A DNA stretch of 64,000 bases from Dryas octopetala (Eukaryota > Streptophyta > Magnoliopsida > Rosales > Rosaceae). The stretch covers positions 17,148,835-17,212,834 of the forward strand of contig OY992832.1 in NCBI GenBank assembly GCA_963921425.1. Direction: 5' to 3'. This document shows positions 48,372 to 60,103 of this stretch, piece by piece (position 1 is the stretch's first letter; every line of letters begins with the position of its first letter). The notes beneath the pieces are model-generated. The model worked only from the letters and a program-made list of their open reading frames with translations. It had not been told where the DNA came from and ran no database searches. Position numbers and translations under genes: made by a program.

Positions 48372-50069
48372 TATCGAAGCAAGTCAAACGAATCGGGGTC
48401 AAACTCGGAGCTCGGGTCGCATTAATCGGGTCCTGCTCTCAGCCGTCGACCAGATAAAACTGAGTGGAGGAGATGAAGGTATGAGGTTTGGAGCTTCGAT
48501 TGTGCGGGCGAGGGTTTGAGGGAAATCGAATTGGGATTTGGGGAAGTTAGGGTTTGAGAGTGAGTGTCTGTGTGTCTGTGAGAGAGAGCGAGAGAGCGGG
48601 GGAGAGACTCAAATTTGAAATTGGATCTGGCGGTACTACTAAAACGCTCTTCGTCAAGGACGTTGGTTTTATTTGGGCCGAACCGGGTTTTTTTGGTTCA
48701 TGTCAAAGACCACCAGCCTAGTCCATGGGCCCAAGTTAATTAATTTCTCTTTTTTTTCTTTTTTATAAGAAAAGGTATAAGGTTAGTGGATACCAAAAAA
48801 AGGTGTTGGGTTTATGGGTTAGTGGGTTTTTTTTTTTTTTTTTTTCTTATTGAGTTGTGCACTTGTGCTATTGTCACTTCCCAACCTGCTCATCTAATCT
48901 ACTCAAAACACCCTTAACCTTAATTCATGGACAAAGCACTGCCATGAATTGGATTTTTTATGGATGATGAAGGTATTTTTAGCTTAGAGTTGATACATAT
49001 AAACAAAGACTGAAATGAAAGAGAGACAAAATGAGATGCAATGAAAGAGTAGAAATTAAGTACCTATTGTTCACCTCCAGAGTGTTGCACTTCAAGACCC
49101 TTGTGGATGCTCTCTCACATCGAGTAGAGATAGTAAAATTTAAAGGCTGCAACTTCAATTATGCTATTTGAAAACCAATGTGAAATGGAGCGTTTTCATT
49201 AATTATTTTTCAATTGTTTTCCATTCGTACTCCAATCAAGTAAGGAACCTTAGATTTGTATGGCTATAAATTTCATTCAATGAAAATTTTAATTTCGGAT
49301 TTAACTCATATTTTCATCCGACTTATTCATCATAAGAATATGAATTGTAGTTGGTCACTAGGCCAAATTGGGAACACAACATATTTGGTATACAAGATGT
49401 AAAAATTGGACAGAAGATTTGAACGTAAATACTTTGCAAAAATTGTTTGGGAGTTCCAGCTACAAAATGGGTTGTGGTTCTTATTTTAAATCTAGACAGT
49501 TATCATATGTGAAATTTCCTTTGAAAATATGTTGAAAATTCATTTTCATATAATGCATTATATATATATATTGTGAGAAAGATTATATGTAACCATTGCA
49601 TGTTGAAAATCACTCATTCTGCTTCAATTTTTCGTAAATCATAATTGAAGAAGTCACATTTTAAAATGCAAACAAAACAATGTTCCTTTTAAATTGAGAA
49701 GGAAGCTACTGTGCTAGTAGTGCTAGTGTGCTAGAATCATTAACATCATTCATTATCATAATCCCCTGGAGTCCACGTGTCAAAATGATACAATCCAAGC
49801 TGGAACATTATCCAGCTTGTCAAATAGAAAATGCATCATGGAACACCTGTCAACCCACAATTGGCTCAATCCATATCCAACTTATCCAACCAGAAAATGG
49901 CAGATAAGGTGTTTGCCCACAATCACTCTACATCACATAAGCATAGAACAAAACTTGACGATCATCATCCACCACTAATAACACGAACCCAATACTTCCA
50001 CTTGGAAGTTGGAACCAATTGTAAAAGAAATAAAGTCAGAAAGCTAAGGCAGGGAGGTTAAGCAAGGAA
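48372..50069. other. Divergent promoter region, kinesin and PSBQ
   Basis: The kinesin 5' region (48372 to about 48660) has GAGAGA and agcgagagagcggg tracts near 48580. From 48700 to 49700 it is AT-rich filler with a T-run at 48825-48846. The PSBQ promoter occupies roughly 49700-50069. Confidence 0.5.
49774..49908 (+). promoter_or_regulatory. Light-type promoter motifs upstream of PSBQ
   Basis: A G-box CACGTG lies at 49774-49779 in ccacgtgtc. An inverted I-box (cttatcc, 49881-49887) and a forward I-box (gataag, 49903-49908) follow, along with a reverse CCAAT (attgg) near 49860. This combination is common in nuclear photosynthesis genes. The role is inferred from motifs only. Confidence 0.5.
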
Positions 50070-51327
50070 ATGGCACAAGCTATGGCTTCAATGGCTGGCC
50101 TACATGGTTCCTCACAGGCTGTGTTGGAAGGTAGCCTCCATCTAAGTGGCTCATCTCGCTTGAACATAGTCAGTACTAACAGCAGGCTAGCCGTGACAAA
50201 GTCTGGGTTCGCCATTAGAGCCCAGCAAGTGCCTGCAGAGCCCGAAACTAGTCGCCGGGCAATGCTTGGTCTCGTGGCTGCTGGTTTGGCCTCTGGATCT
50301 TTTGTCCAGGCTGTGCTTGCTGAGGCAAAGCCCATCAAAGTCGGCCCACCTCCCCTGCCATCCGGTGGATTGCGTAAGCCCATCAATCTTTTCTTTTAAA
50401 ATCTTGCAATCCAATGACTCACCGATATTCTTATACTTATGTATGCTCATATTTCTCGTGCTTATTAGAAAATTTATTTGAATGATGTGAGATGTGATTG
50501 CATTCTTGATTATTGGAATTGGGTTTGCAAATTTAAGAATGTGAAACTTGATTTATAGTTAAAGTATTTGGAATTTCTCTTTATGACTCACGTTTTTTTT
50601 TTTTTTTTATATTTATGTATGCTCATATTTCACGTGTTTATAAGAGAATTCCTCGTAATGCAATATGAGATGCGAGATGTGATTGCATTATTGATTTTTG
50701 AAATTGGGTTTTGCAAAATGAAGAATATGAAAGTACTTGATTTATAGTTGAAGCATATATATGCAATTCTTTAGTGGGTATGTTAATGTTAGAAGAACTT
50801 ATGGGGGTGAAATTGGTGGTGTTGTGTTGTGTTGTGGCAGCTGGGACTCTAAACTCGGATGAGGCAAGAGACTTTGATCTGCCATTGAAGAAAAGGTTCT
50901 TCATCCAACCACTGACTCCAACTGAGGCTGCACAGAGGACAAAGGAGTCAGCCAAGGAAATTGTTGGTGTTAAGGAGTTCATAGACAAGAAGGCTTGGCC
51001 ATATGTCCAGAACGATCTTCGTCTCAGGTCCGAATATCTCCGCTATGATCTCAAAACTATCATTTCTGCCAAACCCAAAGAAGAGAAGGAGCCCCTCAAG
51101 CAACTCACTGGAAAGCTCCTCCAAGACATCAGCAATGTGAGTTCATAAATTTTGGTTTGGCTTTTGATGAAATATTATAAGTTATAACTTCAATGATTCA
51201 ATATGCTTTTTTGTTTTTTTGGGATCAGTTGGACCATGCAGCAAAGATCAAGAGCTCCCCAGAAGCAGAGAAGTACTATGCTGAGACTGTATCTACCCTG
51301 AATGATGTTCTTGCAAAGCTTGGCTGA
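50070..51327 (+). CDS. PSBQ: PsbQ, oxygen-evolving enhancer protein 3
   Basis: Extrinsic subunit of the photosystem II oxygen-evolving complex on the lumenal face of the thylakoid. Three exons: 50070-50373, 50841-51136 and 51229-51327, giving 232 aa. The N-terminus is a bipartite chloroplast and thylakoid signal: a Ser/Ala-rich stroma-targeting part (1 to about 55), then the twin-arginine motif SRRAML (RR at 62-63), a hydrophobic core and the cleavage site AVLA|EAKPI, giving a mature protein of about 148 aa. The mature part has [20 protein letters not shown], then a helical bundle with [20 protein letters not shown] and a C-terminal helix ending DVLAKLG. The twin-arginine motif implies Tat-pathway import, as known for PsbQ. 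It is closest to canonical PSBQ rather than the PsbQ-like NDH subunits. Confidence 0.95.
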
Positions 51328-52760
51328 AAAGAATAAATTAATGTGTTTGATGTAAGCTTTATTTGAAAGTTTATGAGACAACATGTATTTGGATGCTATT
51401 TGGAGGGAATCTAGTTTAATATCATTTCTGAATGCGATAAAGTACTCCTACATATGCTAATTTAAGGGAACTCAAGCAGTAAGCTAAAAATTCTCATAAC
51501 TAATGGGTTGTAAAGAGAAAAGAAAAGAAGTCCGTCTAGAATTGATGTTGAATGCTAGTTAATCCTAACCTAATATATTTGATAAATCGCACAAACTCTC
51601 TGTTTTCACATGGCAAACTCAACGCAATATGTGTTGCAATGCAGCCACTAGCTAAAAGGTTCAAACTTGTGTTTACAGAGCACCTAGTACAACAGGGTTC
51701 ATGTTTGCGAAATTATGATTGCTCTAGTCTACATTGTTGGCTGTACCATTAGCGAAATCATGAATTGAGTTTCTTACCTTTGGGTTTTAGCTAAAACTGA
51801 GATTGTGAGAGTGACCAGAAAAAAAGAAAAGACTTAGGTCCGACGTGTTGTACTCGTGTCGGTCCAAAATACCTAAGACTTAGGTCCGACATGGCTCTCG
51901 ACTCATTCGTATTCGTGTTGTATTCATACTAAGCCTTAAATGGGGGCCGACCACATGATGTTAGAAAACTCATCTTGTGTTATATTTTTTATAATATATT
52001 AACATTTATTTCTTTTAATAGGCATATATAGGTCTCAAGTGGCCTGAAAAGTGATTTTATGATCTAAGAGTGATAGTTATATGTGCTGAAGCTGCAATGG
52101 TGCTGAGAGTCATAGCTGAGAGTCATAGTTGAGTACCTAATTAAATTAAGTCTAATTAAGATTAAGTGATGATTAAGTTATAATTTATAACTTAAATATT
52201 TATAAAAAATAGACCATTGATTTTATTTTAAAGAGATCTTTAATATAAGTACAATATTGAATATATTTGGATTTGTAATTTTATTACCCAAATGATAATT
52301 TGTATATTTTCTCTCCACCAACATTCTTTGGTATTTTTTAATGTTTGAAATACATAAAAATGATAAACACAACACAATTCGTTTTAGTATCATACATATT
52401 TTAGCATCAACACAACACAATTCATTATAATTTCTAGTGCTTGATTTATATGTATATTTTAATATTTTATTTTATTACCCAAAATGCAACACACATATAT
52501 TGTATTTTATTTTTCTGATTTTTTGGCAAATTTTCAGAATTTTTTATGATTTTTTAAAAACTTTTGTAATGGACAATTTCTTGTGGCCGTTGGTACATTG
52601 ATGGATAACCCAGATGCAGTTGTTGAGGACACGCGCAACCCAAGGAAGTGGCTGGCAATGATTGTCGCATGGGCCAGCCTTGTTGGCTGTGTTCTCTCTC
52701 TCCCACCTACACCTCTTCTTTTCCATGTAGTAGTCCCCACTCTTTGTTGCACTTGGCACA
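51328..52760. other. Intergenic downstream of PSBQ
   Basis: Includes the PSBQ 3' region and then repetitive-looking sequence (ttaggtccgac repeated at 51835 and 51890). Short frames at 52534-52765 on both strands overlap and match nothing I recognise. Confidence 0.45.
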
Positions 52761-52779
52761 TATAGCCCTAAACCGGAAT

Positions 52780-52945
52780 CATACATGGCCCTAGGGGTCA
52801 CCAAAAAGCCCAACCCCCGAAATTTGGGCTGGCTCGGCTCGGCCCGAATAGTCATTGGGCTGGGCTTGGGCCATCTCCTTGAAGCCCATGGGCCGCCCGA
52901 AGCCCCGCCCGCTCGAAGCCCGCCCACTTAGGCCCGGCTTATTTA
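52780..52945. mobile_element. GCCCG-rich hAT-like remnant
   Basis: Starts near cctaggggtcaccaaaaagcc and is dense in ggcccga, gggctgg and gcccg motifs. This style resembles non-autonomous hAT termini. Only one end is evident. Confidence 0.35.
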
Positions 52946-52989
52946 CACACAATATATCTTGAATTAAAAAAAATATATGATTTTGACTA

Positions 52990-53055
52990 TGTTGTGAATT
53001 GAATATGAGACCTCATGGAACAAACTTCAACTCTCAACCAACTGAGCTAACTAGT
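52990..53055 (-). mobile_element. tRNA-like (possible SINE head) sequence
   Basis: On the minus strand TTAGCTCAGTTGGTTGAGAG (53050-53031) matches the pol III A box of tRNA genes. GGTCTCATATTCAATTC (53012-52996) resembles a degraded B box with its flanks. Spacing is shorter than in a functional tRNA and no cloverleaf closes, so it is a tRNA-derived SINE remnant or tRNA pseudogene. Confidence 0.45.
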
Positions 53056-53059
53056 TTAT

Positions 53060-54479
53060 TTGTCTAATTAGTGAATCATAACATATTTAATAGGTTTTTC
53101 GTTTGTATACTCTAATACATTATTAATATGCTTATTAAGTTATAATATAATACTACAATCATATAATGTTAGTAAATAGTAATAGTGTAAACTGTGTAAT
53201 AACATAAATAATAAATTTTTAAACTTATATACAACATTACAAATTTACAACCATAGTTATTAAAGTTATTATAATAAACTTTTATAATACAACTATAATT
53301 AAAGTTATTAAACCACGATCGTTCATTAATTCAACGATCTGAACCGTTCATTTTTTATGTTGATAGTCAAAGATCATTCTTACAAAAAATCGGCCAAATA
53401 GGAATTCATCTACCCGTTCAAATATTCGATTATCATTAGAAAAATCACGATCATTCATTAATTCGACCACTTTATGCCGCCCCCATCATTTTACCAAATT
53501 GGCCTTCACATTCTTTGAAATTCTTGTAAAGCAAAGCCGGCCTAATTATGTACAAAAGGGCTATTCCATCATTTTGCCCTCTTCATTTCTCTCTCCTTTG
53601 TGCCTCCAAAATGTAGATCACGTAGTGGGCCCCACGAAACCTAAAAACTCACACACCCTCACTCTTAGTAAGATCTTTCTCTCACCCTCAACTTTGACCC
53701 TCACTTTCAAAATTTTGACCCACTGTAGGCATTTTGAGAGTTTCTTCTCACTCTCACCCTCAAACTCATTGTTGTGGAAGGCCTCACCGGCCCATTGTTG
53801 ATGACCTTATGGATGACTTTGGACTGAAACTTTGTTGATATATATATTTTCTAAATAAAGTCTGTTTACCACTACCACGTCTTTATTTTTTTTAATATCC
53901 AGCACCGAGCTCTCTACAATGGTGCCGAACACTTGGCAATGTTTTTTTTTTTTTTTTTTTAATAATAAGCAAGAACTGCAACAAGCGCTCATTGTTGTCT
54001 TCGTCTGTTTTTTAGAGTATAAAGTACGAGTGCACTATATACCCTCCTAGGGTAAAGAATGAAAGTTGTAAAGAAAAATGAATTGCCGAGCACTCGGTGC
54101 TAGAAAATCATGAAAAATAATGTGCGCGTACATTTATAGGACTTTAATTATAAATTTAAAAGCTATAAAAAGTAAAATTGGAGCACTAAAATGAAAGTTT
54201 CCCAAAAATTTATCCAAGAACACAAACTGAGACCAATGTAAGACTTCCTGGCTCCGGCGAGCATAGTCGATTATTCCTCGGCTTAAATGGAAAAGGAATC
54301 TTAATTAAAAAAAGGAAAAAAGAGGAATGGGATTGGGTCGACTGGCCATCTTATTTAACACGGCCGCTTCGATCATTCCACGCCACTTTCCAAAGTCCTT
54401 GACTTTTTTTCTCTTATGAGTCTATGACCCGCACACAAACCCCATTCACCTCTTTCCAGTAAAAAACCCTAATTTACGC
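53060..54479. other. AT-rich spacer before the GeBP-like gene
   Basis: No gene is recognised. A T-run occurs at 53942-53960, and tcattaattcgacc/gatcattc motifs recur at about 53320 and 53450. A short frame at 53499-53801 has no signature. Confidence 0.5.
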
Positions 54480-54490
54480 AAACCCCTAAA

Positions 54491-54511
54491 TCTCTCTCTC
54501 TCTCTCTCTCC
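54491..54511. repeat. (TC)n pyrimidine patch in 5' UTR
   Basis: About ten TC units end four bases before the GeBP-like ATG. Such Y-patches are common in plant 5' leaders. Confidence 0.85.
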
Positions 54512-54514
54512 TCC

Positions 54515-55801
54515 ATGGCACCGAAGCGTCCATCTCCTCTGGATAATCCGCCGGCTGCTTCTTCGGAGGAGGAAGAAGAGGAGGCCTCGTCCGAAGAGGA
54601 AGAAGGAGGAGAAGAAGAGGAAGAATCCGGATCCGGGTCCGAATCCGAATCCGAAGAGCCCGAGCCTCCAAAGACCTCGACTTTGCCACCCACTCCTGCA
54701 GCCGAGAAAAAACCACCACCCAAGAAACCGGACTCCGCCGTCGTCAACTCAAAGGCGCAGTCTTCGTCCTCTGGGTCCGAATCCGAGTCCGAATCCGGGT
54801 CGGACTTGGATGTAACTGCCAAGCGCCGAGCCAATGTGGCTGCTGCCGCCGCCAATGTGAAGCCGATTGCTTCGAAGCCGATGGAGGAGACGCCGCAACC
54901 GCCCAAGACCAAGCCCAGATCGAAGTCCTCGGCTACGGCTGCGGCTACGTCGGCTGCGGCAAGAGCCGGGTCGAAGCGGCCCAGCGAGAGCGAGCCCAAG
55001 GAGTCGTCCAAGAGGCCCAAGAAGAAGGGCCCAGATCAAGAAGCTGACGAGGCTGAAGAGGAACCGAAGAAGGCCGGAGCCGGAGGAGACGATTCGAAGA
55101 AGCTATTCCAGAGGATTTGGAGCGATGAAGATGAGATAACAATCCTGAAAGGCATGATCGATTACACTGCCAAGAAAGGGGTGGACCCATATGCCGATAT
55201 GGCTGCATTTCACGATTTTATTAAGAAATCGCTGAAAGCAGATGTGAACAAGACCCAGTTGCAAGATAAGGTTCGTAGGTTGAAGAAGAAGTATGAGGCC
55301 AATGTGACCAAAGGGAAGAAGTATAACCCTGTCAAGCCTCATGAGGTGAAGGTTTTCGAGTTGTCGAAGAAGGTGTGGGGCGCTGGCGGTGGTGAAGGGT
55401 CAAGTGGTGGGGGGTTTGAGCTGTCCAAGTGTAATGGGAAGACTAAGAATAATCAAAAGGGTAACAGCAAGACTGTGACTTTGGCTTCGCTGAAGGCAGA
55501 ACTTCTCGGGTCACCGGAGCCTCTGAAGGAGGCTGAGAAGGCGAAAATTTGCTATATGCCGGTTGCTTCGGAGAGTTCGAGTGAGGTTATTGGGTTTGAC
55601 AAGGGGTTCAGAGAGCTGGGATTGCCGGAGACGGTTGTGAAGCAGGGTTTGGAGTTGATTGGCGGATCGAAACGAGCTGAGTTGAAGGACAAGTGGAATG
55701 ATCTGCATGTTGCTGAATTGGAGCTTTTTGTTAAGCGGACGGAGTTGATGAGAGACCAGGCTAAGATGATTCTGGAAGCTTTTAAGTCATCAAACCATTA
55801 G
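54515..55801 (+). CDS. GeBP/storekeeper-like transcription regulator (DUF573)
   Basis: A nuclear, plant-specific regulator of the GLABROUS1 enhancer-binding protein family. It has a single exon of 428 aa. The first 190 residues are low-complexity: acidic Glu/Ser runs (about 15-50), Pro- and Ser-rich stretches and basic patches (KRPKKKGP) that may act as nuclear localisation signals. The DUF573 domain (about 196-290) reads KLFQRIWSDEDEITILKGM, then DPYADMAAFHDFIKKSL, then QLQDKVRRLKKKYE and FELSKKVWG, which are the family hallmarks. The C-terminal helix (about 398-426) resembles the family's non-canonical leucine zipper. The absence of introns is typical of GeBP genes. The target promoters cannot be told from sequence. 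Confidence 0.93.
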   Translation: MAPKRPSPLDNPPAASSEEEEEEASSEEEEGGEEEEESGSGSESESEEPEPPKTSTLPPTPAAEKKPPPKKPDSAVVNSKAQSSSSGSESESESGSDLDVTAKRRANVAAAAANVKPIASKPMEETPQPPKTKPRSKSSATAAATSAAARAGSKRPSESEPKESSKRPKKKGPDQEADEAEEEPKKAGAGGDDSKKLFQRIWSDEDEITILKGMIDYTAKKGVDPYADMAAFHDFIKKSLKADVNKTQLQDKVRRLKKKYEANVTKGKKYNPVKPHEVKVFELSKKVWGAGGGEGSSGGGFELSKCNGKTKNNQKGNSKTVTLASLKAELLGSPEPLKEAEKAKICYMPVASESSSEVIGFDKGFRELGLPETVVKQGLELIGGSKRAELKDKWNDLHVAELELFVKRTELMRDQAKMILEAFKSSNH

Positions 55802-57975
55802 AATGTTGATCAGGTATAACTCAAGATGATTGGTGTTGATCTCTAGAAAGACCATGTTTAGGTTATCGGTTGTTTTCCCGGCCAAAAAAGAGAGGTTATC
55901 AGTTGTTTTTATGTCTAGGTTTCAGTAATTATTAATCTCTAGCATTTACCTGTCTATTTTGTTCATTAGATCCTTGCATGGATATAGTAACTGGCCATTG
56001 TTGTGCTCCTTTCTGTTCATTTGAAGTTATTTTGTGGCACAGTGTTATTGTCCATTTTGCTTCTGAATGTTGATAATTCTCTTCTTGTGTTATGCTGTTT
56101 TTGGTTCTCTCTTTCATAATTATACGCAGGGTTATATAGTGTGGCAGTGATCTTGAAGCTTTTCATTCAGTTCTTACTGAGCGTCCCTGAATTCTTAGTT
56201 ACATTATCTCAATTATGCTTTTTTTGCTTGCCCTGCTGAAAACAATTGTTTGTGGTACTAATTAGATTTCTTGGATAGCTGCAATTGTCTGTGTTGATTG
56301 AATCATAGCAGCATAGCATGTATGTCGTCGATCATATTTTTTATGGGTCACTGTAAGATGGTGTAGAAGAGAAATAGCAAATGAGAACATTCAAAATTTT
56401 TGTACACCATCAGTGGTTCATTATCCACATAGTTGTGATTTGATTGGGTAGTTTATTCTAAGATAACAGGAAGTTATCATGCTTGGAGATCTTACATTAT
56501 CTCCAAGATATTGCACCAAGGGATGGCTGACTAAATGTAATTATAACGGAAAAGTATATAATAGATTGATAATTAATTTTGGGGTTGTCAAATGGTAGAC
56601 CTATGTGATGTCTTATGGGTTGTCTTTTGGCTTACTTGGAGCTGTTTGGGATGCAAGGTACCTTTGTAGTTTACGTTATTTTCTAGTTTCTATTAGGATG
56701 ACAGGAAGTTTATATAAATAGCCTGGAGTTTCATGAATCTTTTCCACTGCACCTTTGCAAGTGATTGCAGAATTTTGTTGTAGGCATCATGGGATAGGAT
56801 CTTGTAAGGAGCCTAGTTTCTGGGAAGTGGATTGTTGTATGAAAACATGGATCTTTGTGTAGTGGCTGGTATCCAATTGTGGTGACAGTTTTCTCTCTGC
56901 AGTGCAGAGTTGTATTTGGTCTTTTAATATATTGAAATTAATGTCAAAATCTTGTGGTTATGGAGTAAAGGGATAAGGAGACTCGGAAGTGCTAACTAGT
57001 TCATAGTGGCAATATGTTTGATGTTTCAAGGGAGTAGTGGATATGTTTTTAGATGGTGTTTGGAAGTCAAATATCTGAGATTGTGTTTTTAGACGAGTGT
57101 GTATTTTTGGTTGATGCTTCAATCTTTTCTGGTAATGGGTTTGCCACATGTTTTTAGATGAGTGTGTATTTTTGGTTGATGCTTCAATCTTTTCTGGTAA
57201 TGGGTTTGCCACATATGCTAGAAGAATAAAGAATATCAAATTTTCTTGAAACTTGAAAGCTCTGTTATTCTGTGCCAGCAATGTATTGTGTTGTGTGTCA
57301 ACCCTCGCGGCTTAGAAGCTGTAGTATTGTTTTGTGTAACGCTTATTTATTTTAAATTTTTAAATTTGAAATGATTTAAAACCAAAATCTCCTTCATTGA
57401 AAGACCAACTTGAGGGGGAACTCCAAACTCCAAAGCAAAGCCTTGACATGCATCGGAATTGCTTATGTATTGGGTTGGCCGCCGGAAACATAATAGTGTT
57501 GCCAAATAGTAATTACACCTTACAATTTGATCACTGCATCCACCAAGTGAAAAATTTGTGAAATTTCCAACTTTTGCCTTCTGGGTATAGTTGTAAAAAA
57601 GAAAAAGAAAAAGAAAAAATTCACAGCCCTTCTTTTTGTTGGATCTGCTGAATGAGGATGAATTGGGCATGACTAGATCCAGGTCCATCCTCAAGTGAGG
57701 TTTGTGGCGTTTTGGGCTTTTTAATCCCGCTCTTCCACCAAAAGAAAAGAAAAAGAAAAAGAAATAAAAAACGCATCTGATGTCTGATGAGGTACTCAGA
57801 GAAACGAATTTTGGTTTTATGTCATCCAACTTGAAGATGAGATCAAATTTTCACTCTGAAATCTCAAATTACAAAACATGAATGCTATTTAAACAAAAAT
57901 GTTGTAAGTTTTAAACCAAACAATGTCTTAATTAGTTTCAATTTGTAACGTGGCAAGTGTGAGAGCTTTTCCTAA
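55802..57975. other. GeBP-like 3' region and spacer
   Basis: No second gene is convincing. The first few hundred bases are likely 3' untranslated region. A 65-bp tandem duplication lies at 57085-57214. AG-rich runs at 57598-57760 create false minus-strand frames. Confidence 0.55.
57085..57214. repeat. 65-bp tandem duplication
   Basis: Two consecutive copies of gtttttaga.gagtgtgtat, then ttggttgatgcttcaatc, then gtaatgggtttgccacat, start at 57085 and 57150. They are almost identical and imply a very recent duplication. Confidence 0.9.
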
Positions 57976-58704
57976 TTAAGCTGGAGGAGGAGGTGGTCCA
58001 GCATGTCTGCTAGGTTGCTTGTGCTTCATCATTTCGTCTTTGATCGTTGCCTTGGCGGACACGTAATATGCGACAGTAAACAGTCCATGAAAGAAGCATA
58101 AGATGCCTCCTATCGACAGAAGGCGATGGTGCGCTAATCCGCAAGATTTCCTTGATTTTGAGTTTGCCAATGCCCCCGCCATCAACAGCGAGAATCCAAA
58201 GGCTAATGTAATCCTGTGACGACATAGCACATTCATTAGGGTAAGATCGCATGCTAAAATCATGTTAAGGTTGGCTTGAATTAACTTTCATAAGTACGTA
58301 CCATGACAAGAAGAGGGAAGCAGCAGCTAATTGCTTATTTGCTGTTGCTTCCCCATAATCTTTCCTGGACCAGATGCAAATGCACCCACCAAGCAAGTTG
58401 CCGATGCTATGAGCCACAGCTAGAAGCACTGCTGCAGCCAACCCCAGTTTGAAAGCTTGGTAACTTGGGTCTCTACACTCAAAAATCCACACCTTCAAAT
58501 GCTTCACCTGTTTTCAAAGAGCATGCAATTTCAATATTGTGAATTCATGAAACACTTCAAAACCAAAATGACCATTGTTGATTTAATTACTCCTAGAATA
58601 TATACCTTGTTTTGAGCAATTTCAGCCTGGATGCCAAGTATCCCGGCCGCAATGTCCATAAGCATGACTGAGAGGCAGACAAGAGGAGCAATGTTCCTTG
58701 CCAT
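57976..58704 (-). CDS. DUF1218 membrane protein
   Basis: A four-helix membrane protein of the plant DUF1218 family; Arabidopsis members (such as MODIFYING WALL LIGNIN) affect secondary-wall lignin or leaf symmetry. Three exons in transcript order: 58704-58606, 58507-58302 and 58213-57976, giving 180 aa. The first hydrophobic segment starts MARNIAPLVCLSVMLMDI. A cysteine-containing loop WIFECRDPSYQAFKLGL follows, then helices AAAVLLAVAHSIGNLLGGC, ASLFLSWITLAFGFSLL and GGILCFFHGLFTVAYYV, and a short Pro-rich tail ending GPPPPPA. The extracytoplasmic cysteines typical of the family are present. The function of this member cannot be fixed. Confidence 0.9.
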
Positions 58705-59900
58705 TTTTGTAGGATTGGTTGATGGAAGAGATGATGGATGTGAAATTTATAGGCAGAATGGAATAGGGATAAAGGAGGGAGATCGATCGAGGTTTGCATG
58801 GTGTCTGAGGATCTGGCATCTACGTGGGAAATTAGCTGGTGATTTTAGAAAAGCTTCTTTTGTCTTTGCATTTTTCTTTATTCTTCTTTTGCAGTTTTTG
58901 CCTATTCTTTTCTTTTTAAACTTGGATTCCTTTCATGTGGAGCAAGGAAAGCAGAGTATCGCATGCAGGTGGGTATGGGGGTTAACATTCATCTTTACCT
59001 GTATGCCAGCTGTGAAGAATCATATCCTTTAATGAGTCCGTTTGCCCACAAATCTAAGTAGAAGCTACGTCAATTCTCCTTCAACTATGATCTTTGTCTC
59101 AATTCACCTACTCATCTTGTCCCCTAGATTACTCTGTGTTTTAAAATCACCACATTCTATTACGCAGCTTTGAAAAAATCTTAAATGGGGTGGCCATACT
59201 ATGTGTATGGTGTGATCATTCGTTGCTATGATGTCATGCGTTCTATTTGTTTTAAAAAACTGTATTTTTTATTTGAAATAAGCTCACATGCTACTATATT
59301 AATGGAATAGCACCGTACATGTGCCGTGACTTCCCCACTAAAAAATATCGTCAACTATTCCATATGCTTCAGTGGAGCCTCAGTCTAACTGATTATGGAC
59401 ATTCTTGTCACACCATGTCTTATTAACCTTTTATAATTGTTCCAGAAAAACACATATTAGCAATGGCGAATCTACTAAGGGGCAAAAGAGGTCAACTCAT
59501 CTCATGAATTTAAGTTGTTTCCCCCCTTAATTTGTTCTTTAAGAAGTTAGTGGCAAAGTCATTGGCAAAATTCTTCAAAGAGGCAAAGAGACACAAAGAC
59601 TAATATATTTATATTATAAAGGATGATGTTTTGTTGAGAAAATGTTTGAGAATCGGTGAAACCAGCCAATTACCATTTGGTTTAGCGGCGGAAACTTAAT
59701 CTTTGATAAAAAACCTAAATTCAAAACGCTAGTTGTTGATAAAAAATAAAAATAAAAAAAATAAAAAAGAACTGGTGAAACCGTGCGATTACTTGGCGGG
59801 TTTGAGGAAAGGGTTTAAAAAATAAAAAATAGACAAAGAACAAAAGAAAATGCAGGAGTTGACAGGTGGCAGTTATTTTCAGTTGCCTCTTGGATGATCA
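58705..59900. other. Spacer between DUF1218 and HSA32 genes
   Basis: The promoter of the minus-strand DUF1218 gene, then AT-rich filler. A 133-codon plus-strand frame overlapping DUF1218 exon 1 (58631-59032) is antisense and not credible. Confidence 0.5.
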
Positions 59901-59907
59901 CAGACAT

Positions 59908-59915
59908 TTCTAGAA
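59908..59915 (+). promoter_or_regulatory. Heat-shock element upstream of HSA32
   Basis: TTCtaGAA, a perfect inverted pair of the nGAAn units bound by heat-shock factors, lies 189 bp upstream of the HSA32 ATG. A further ttctaga is at 59961. This agrees with the heat-induced expression known for HSA32. Confidence 0.6.
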
Positions 59916-60103
59916 AGAGCTCAACTCAACTCAACTGTTCCTTCCAATGAGAAATCAAGATTCTAGATTGACCTCCCAAGATAAAAAGCAAAATCAAATT
60001 TCTAAAGGAAAGGGAAAAAGAAAAACCAAAGAAACTATCTTTCCCTTTCGTTCTCCAATTCTCTTTCTCTGTGTCTGCGAAATCGCGGTCCTGGTGCGAC
60101 ACG

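Noticed and set aside
54469..55020. 183-codon minus-strand frame opposite the GeBP-like gene
   Set aside because: Mirror of the biased Glu/Ser/Pro codons in the real gene; no family resemblance, while the plus strand has a clear DUF573 domain.
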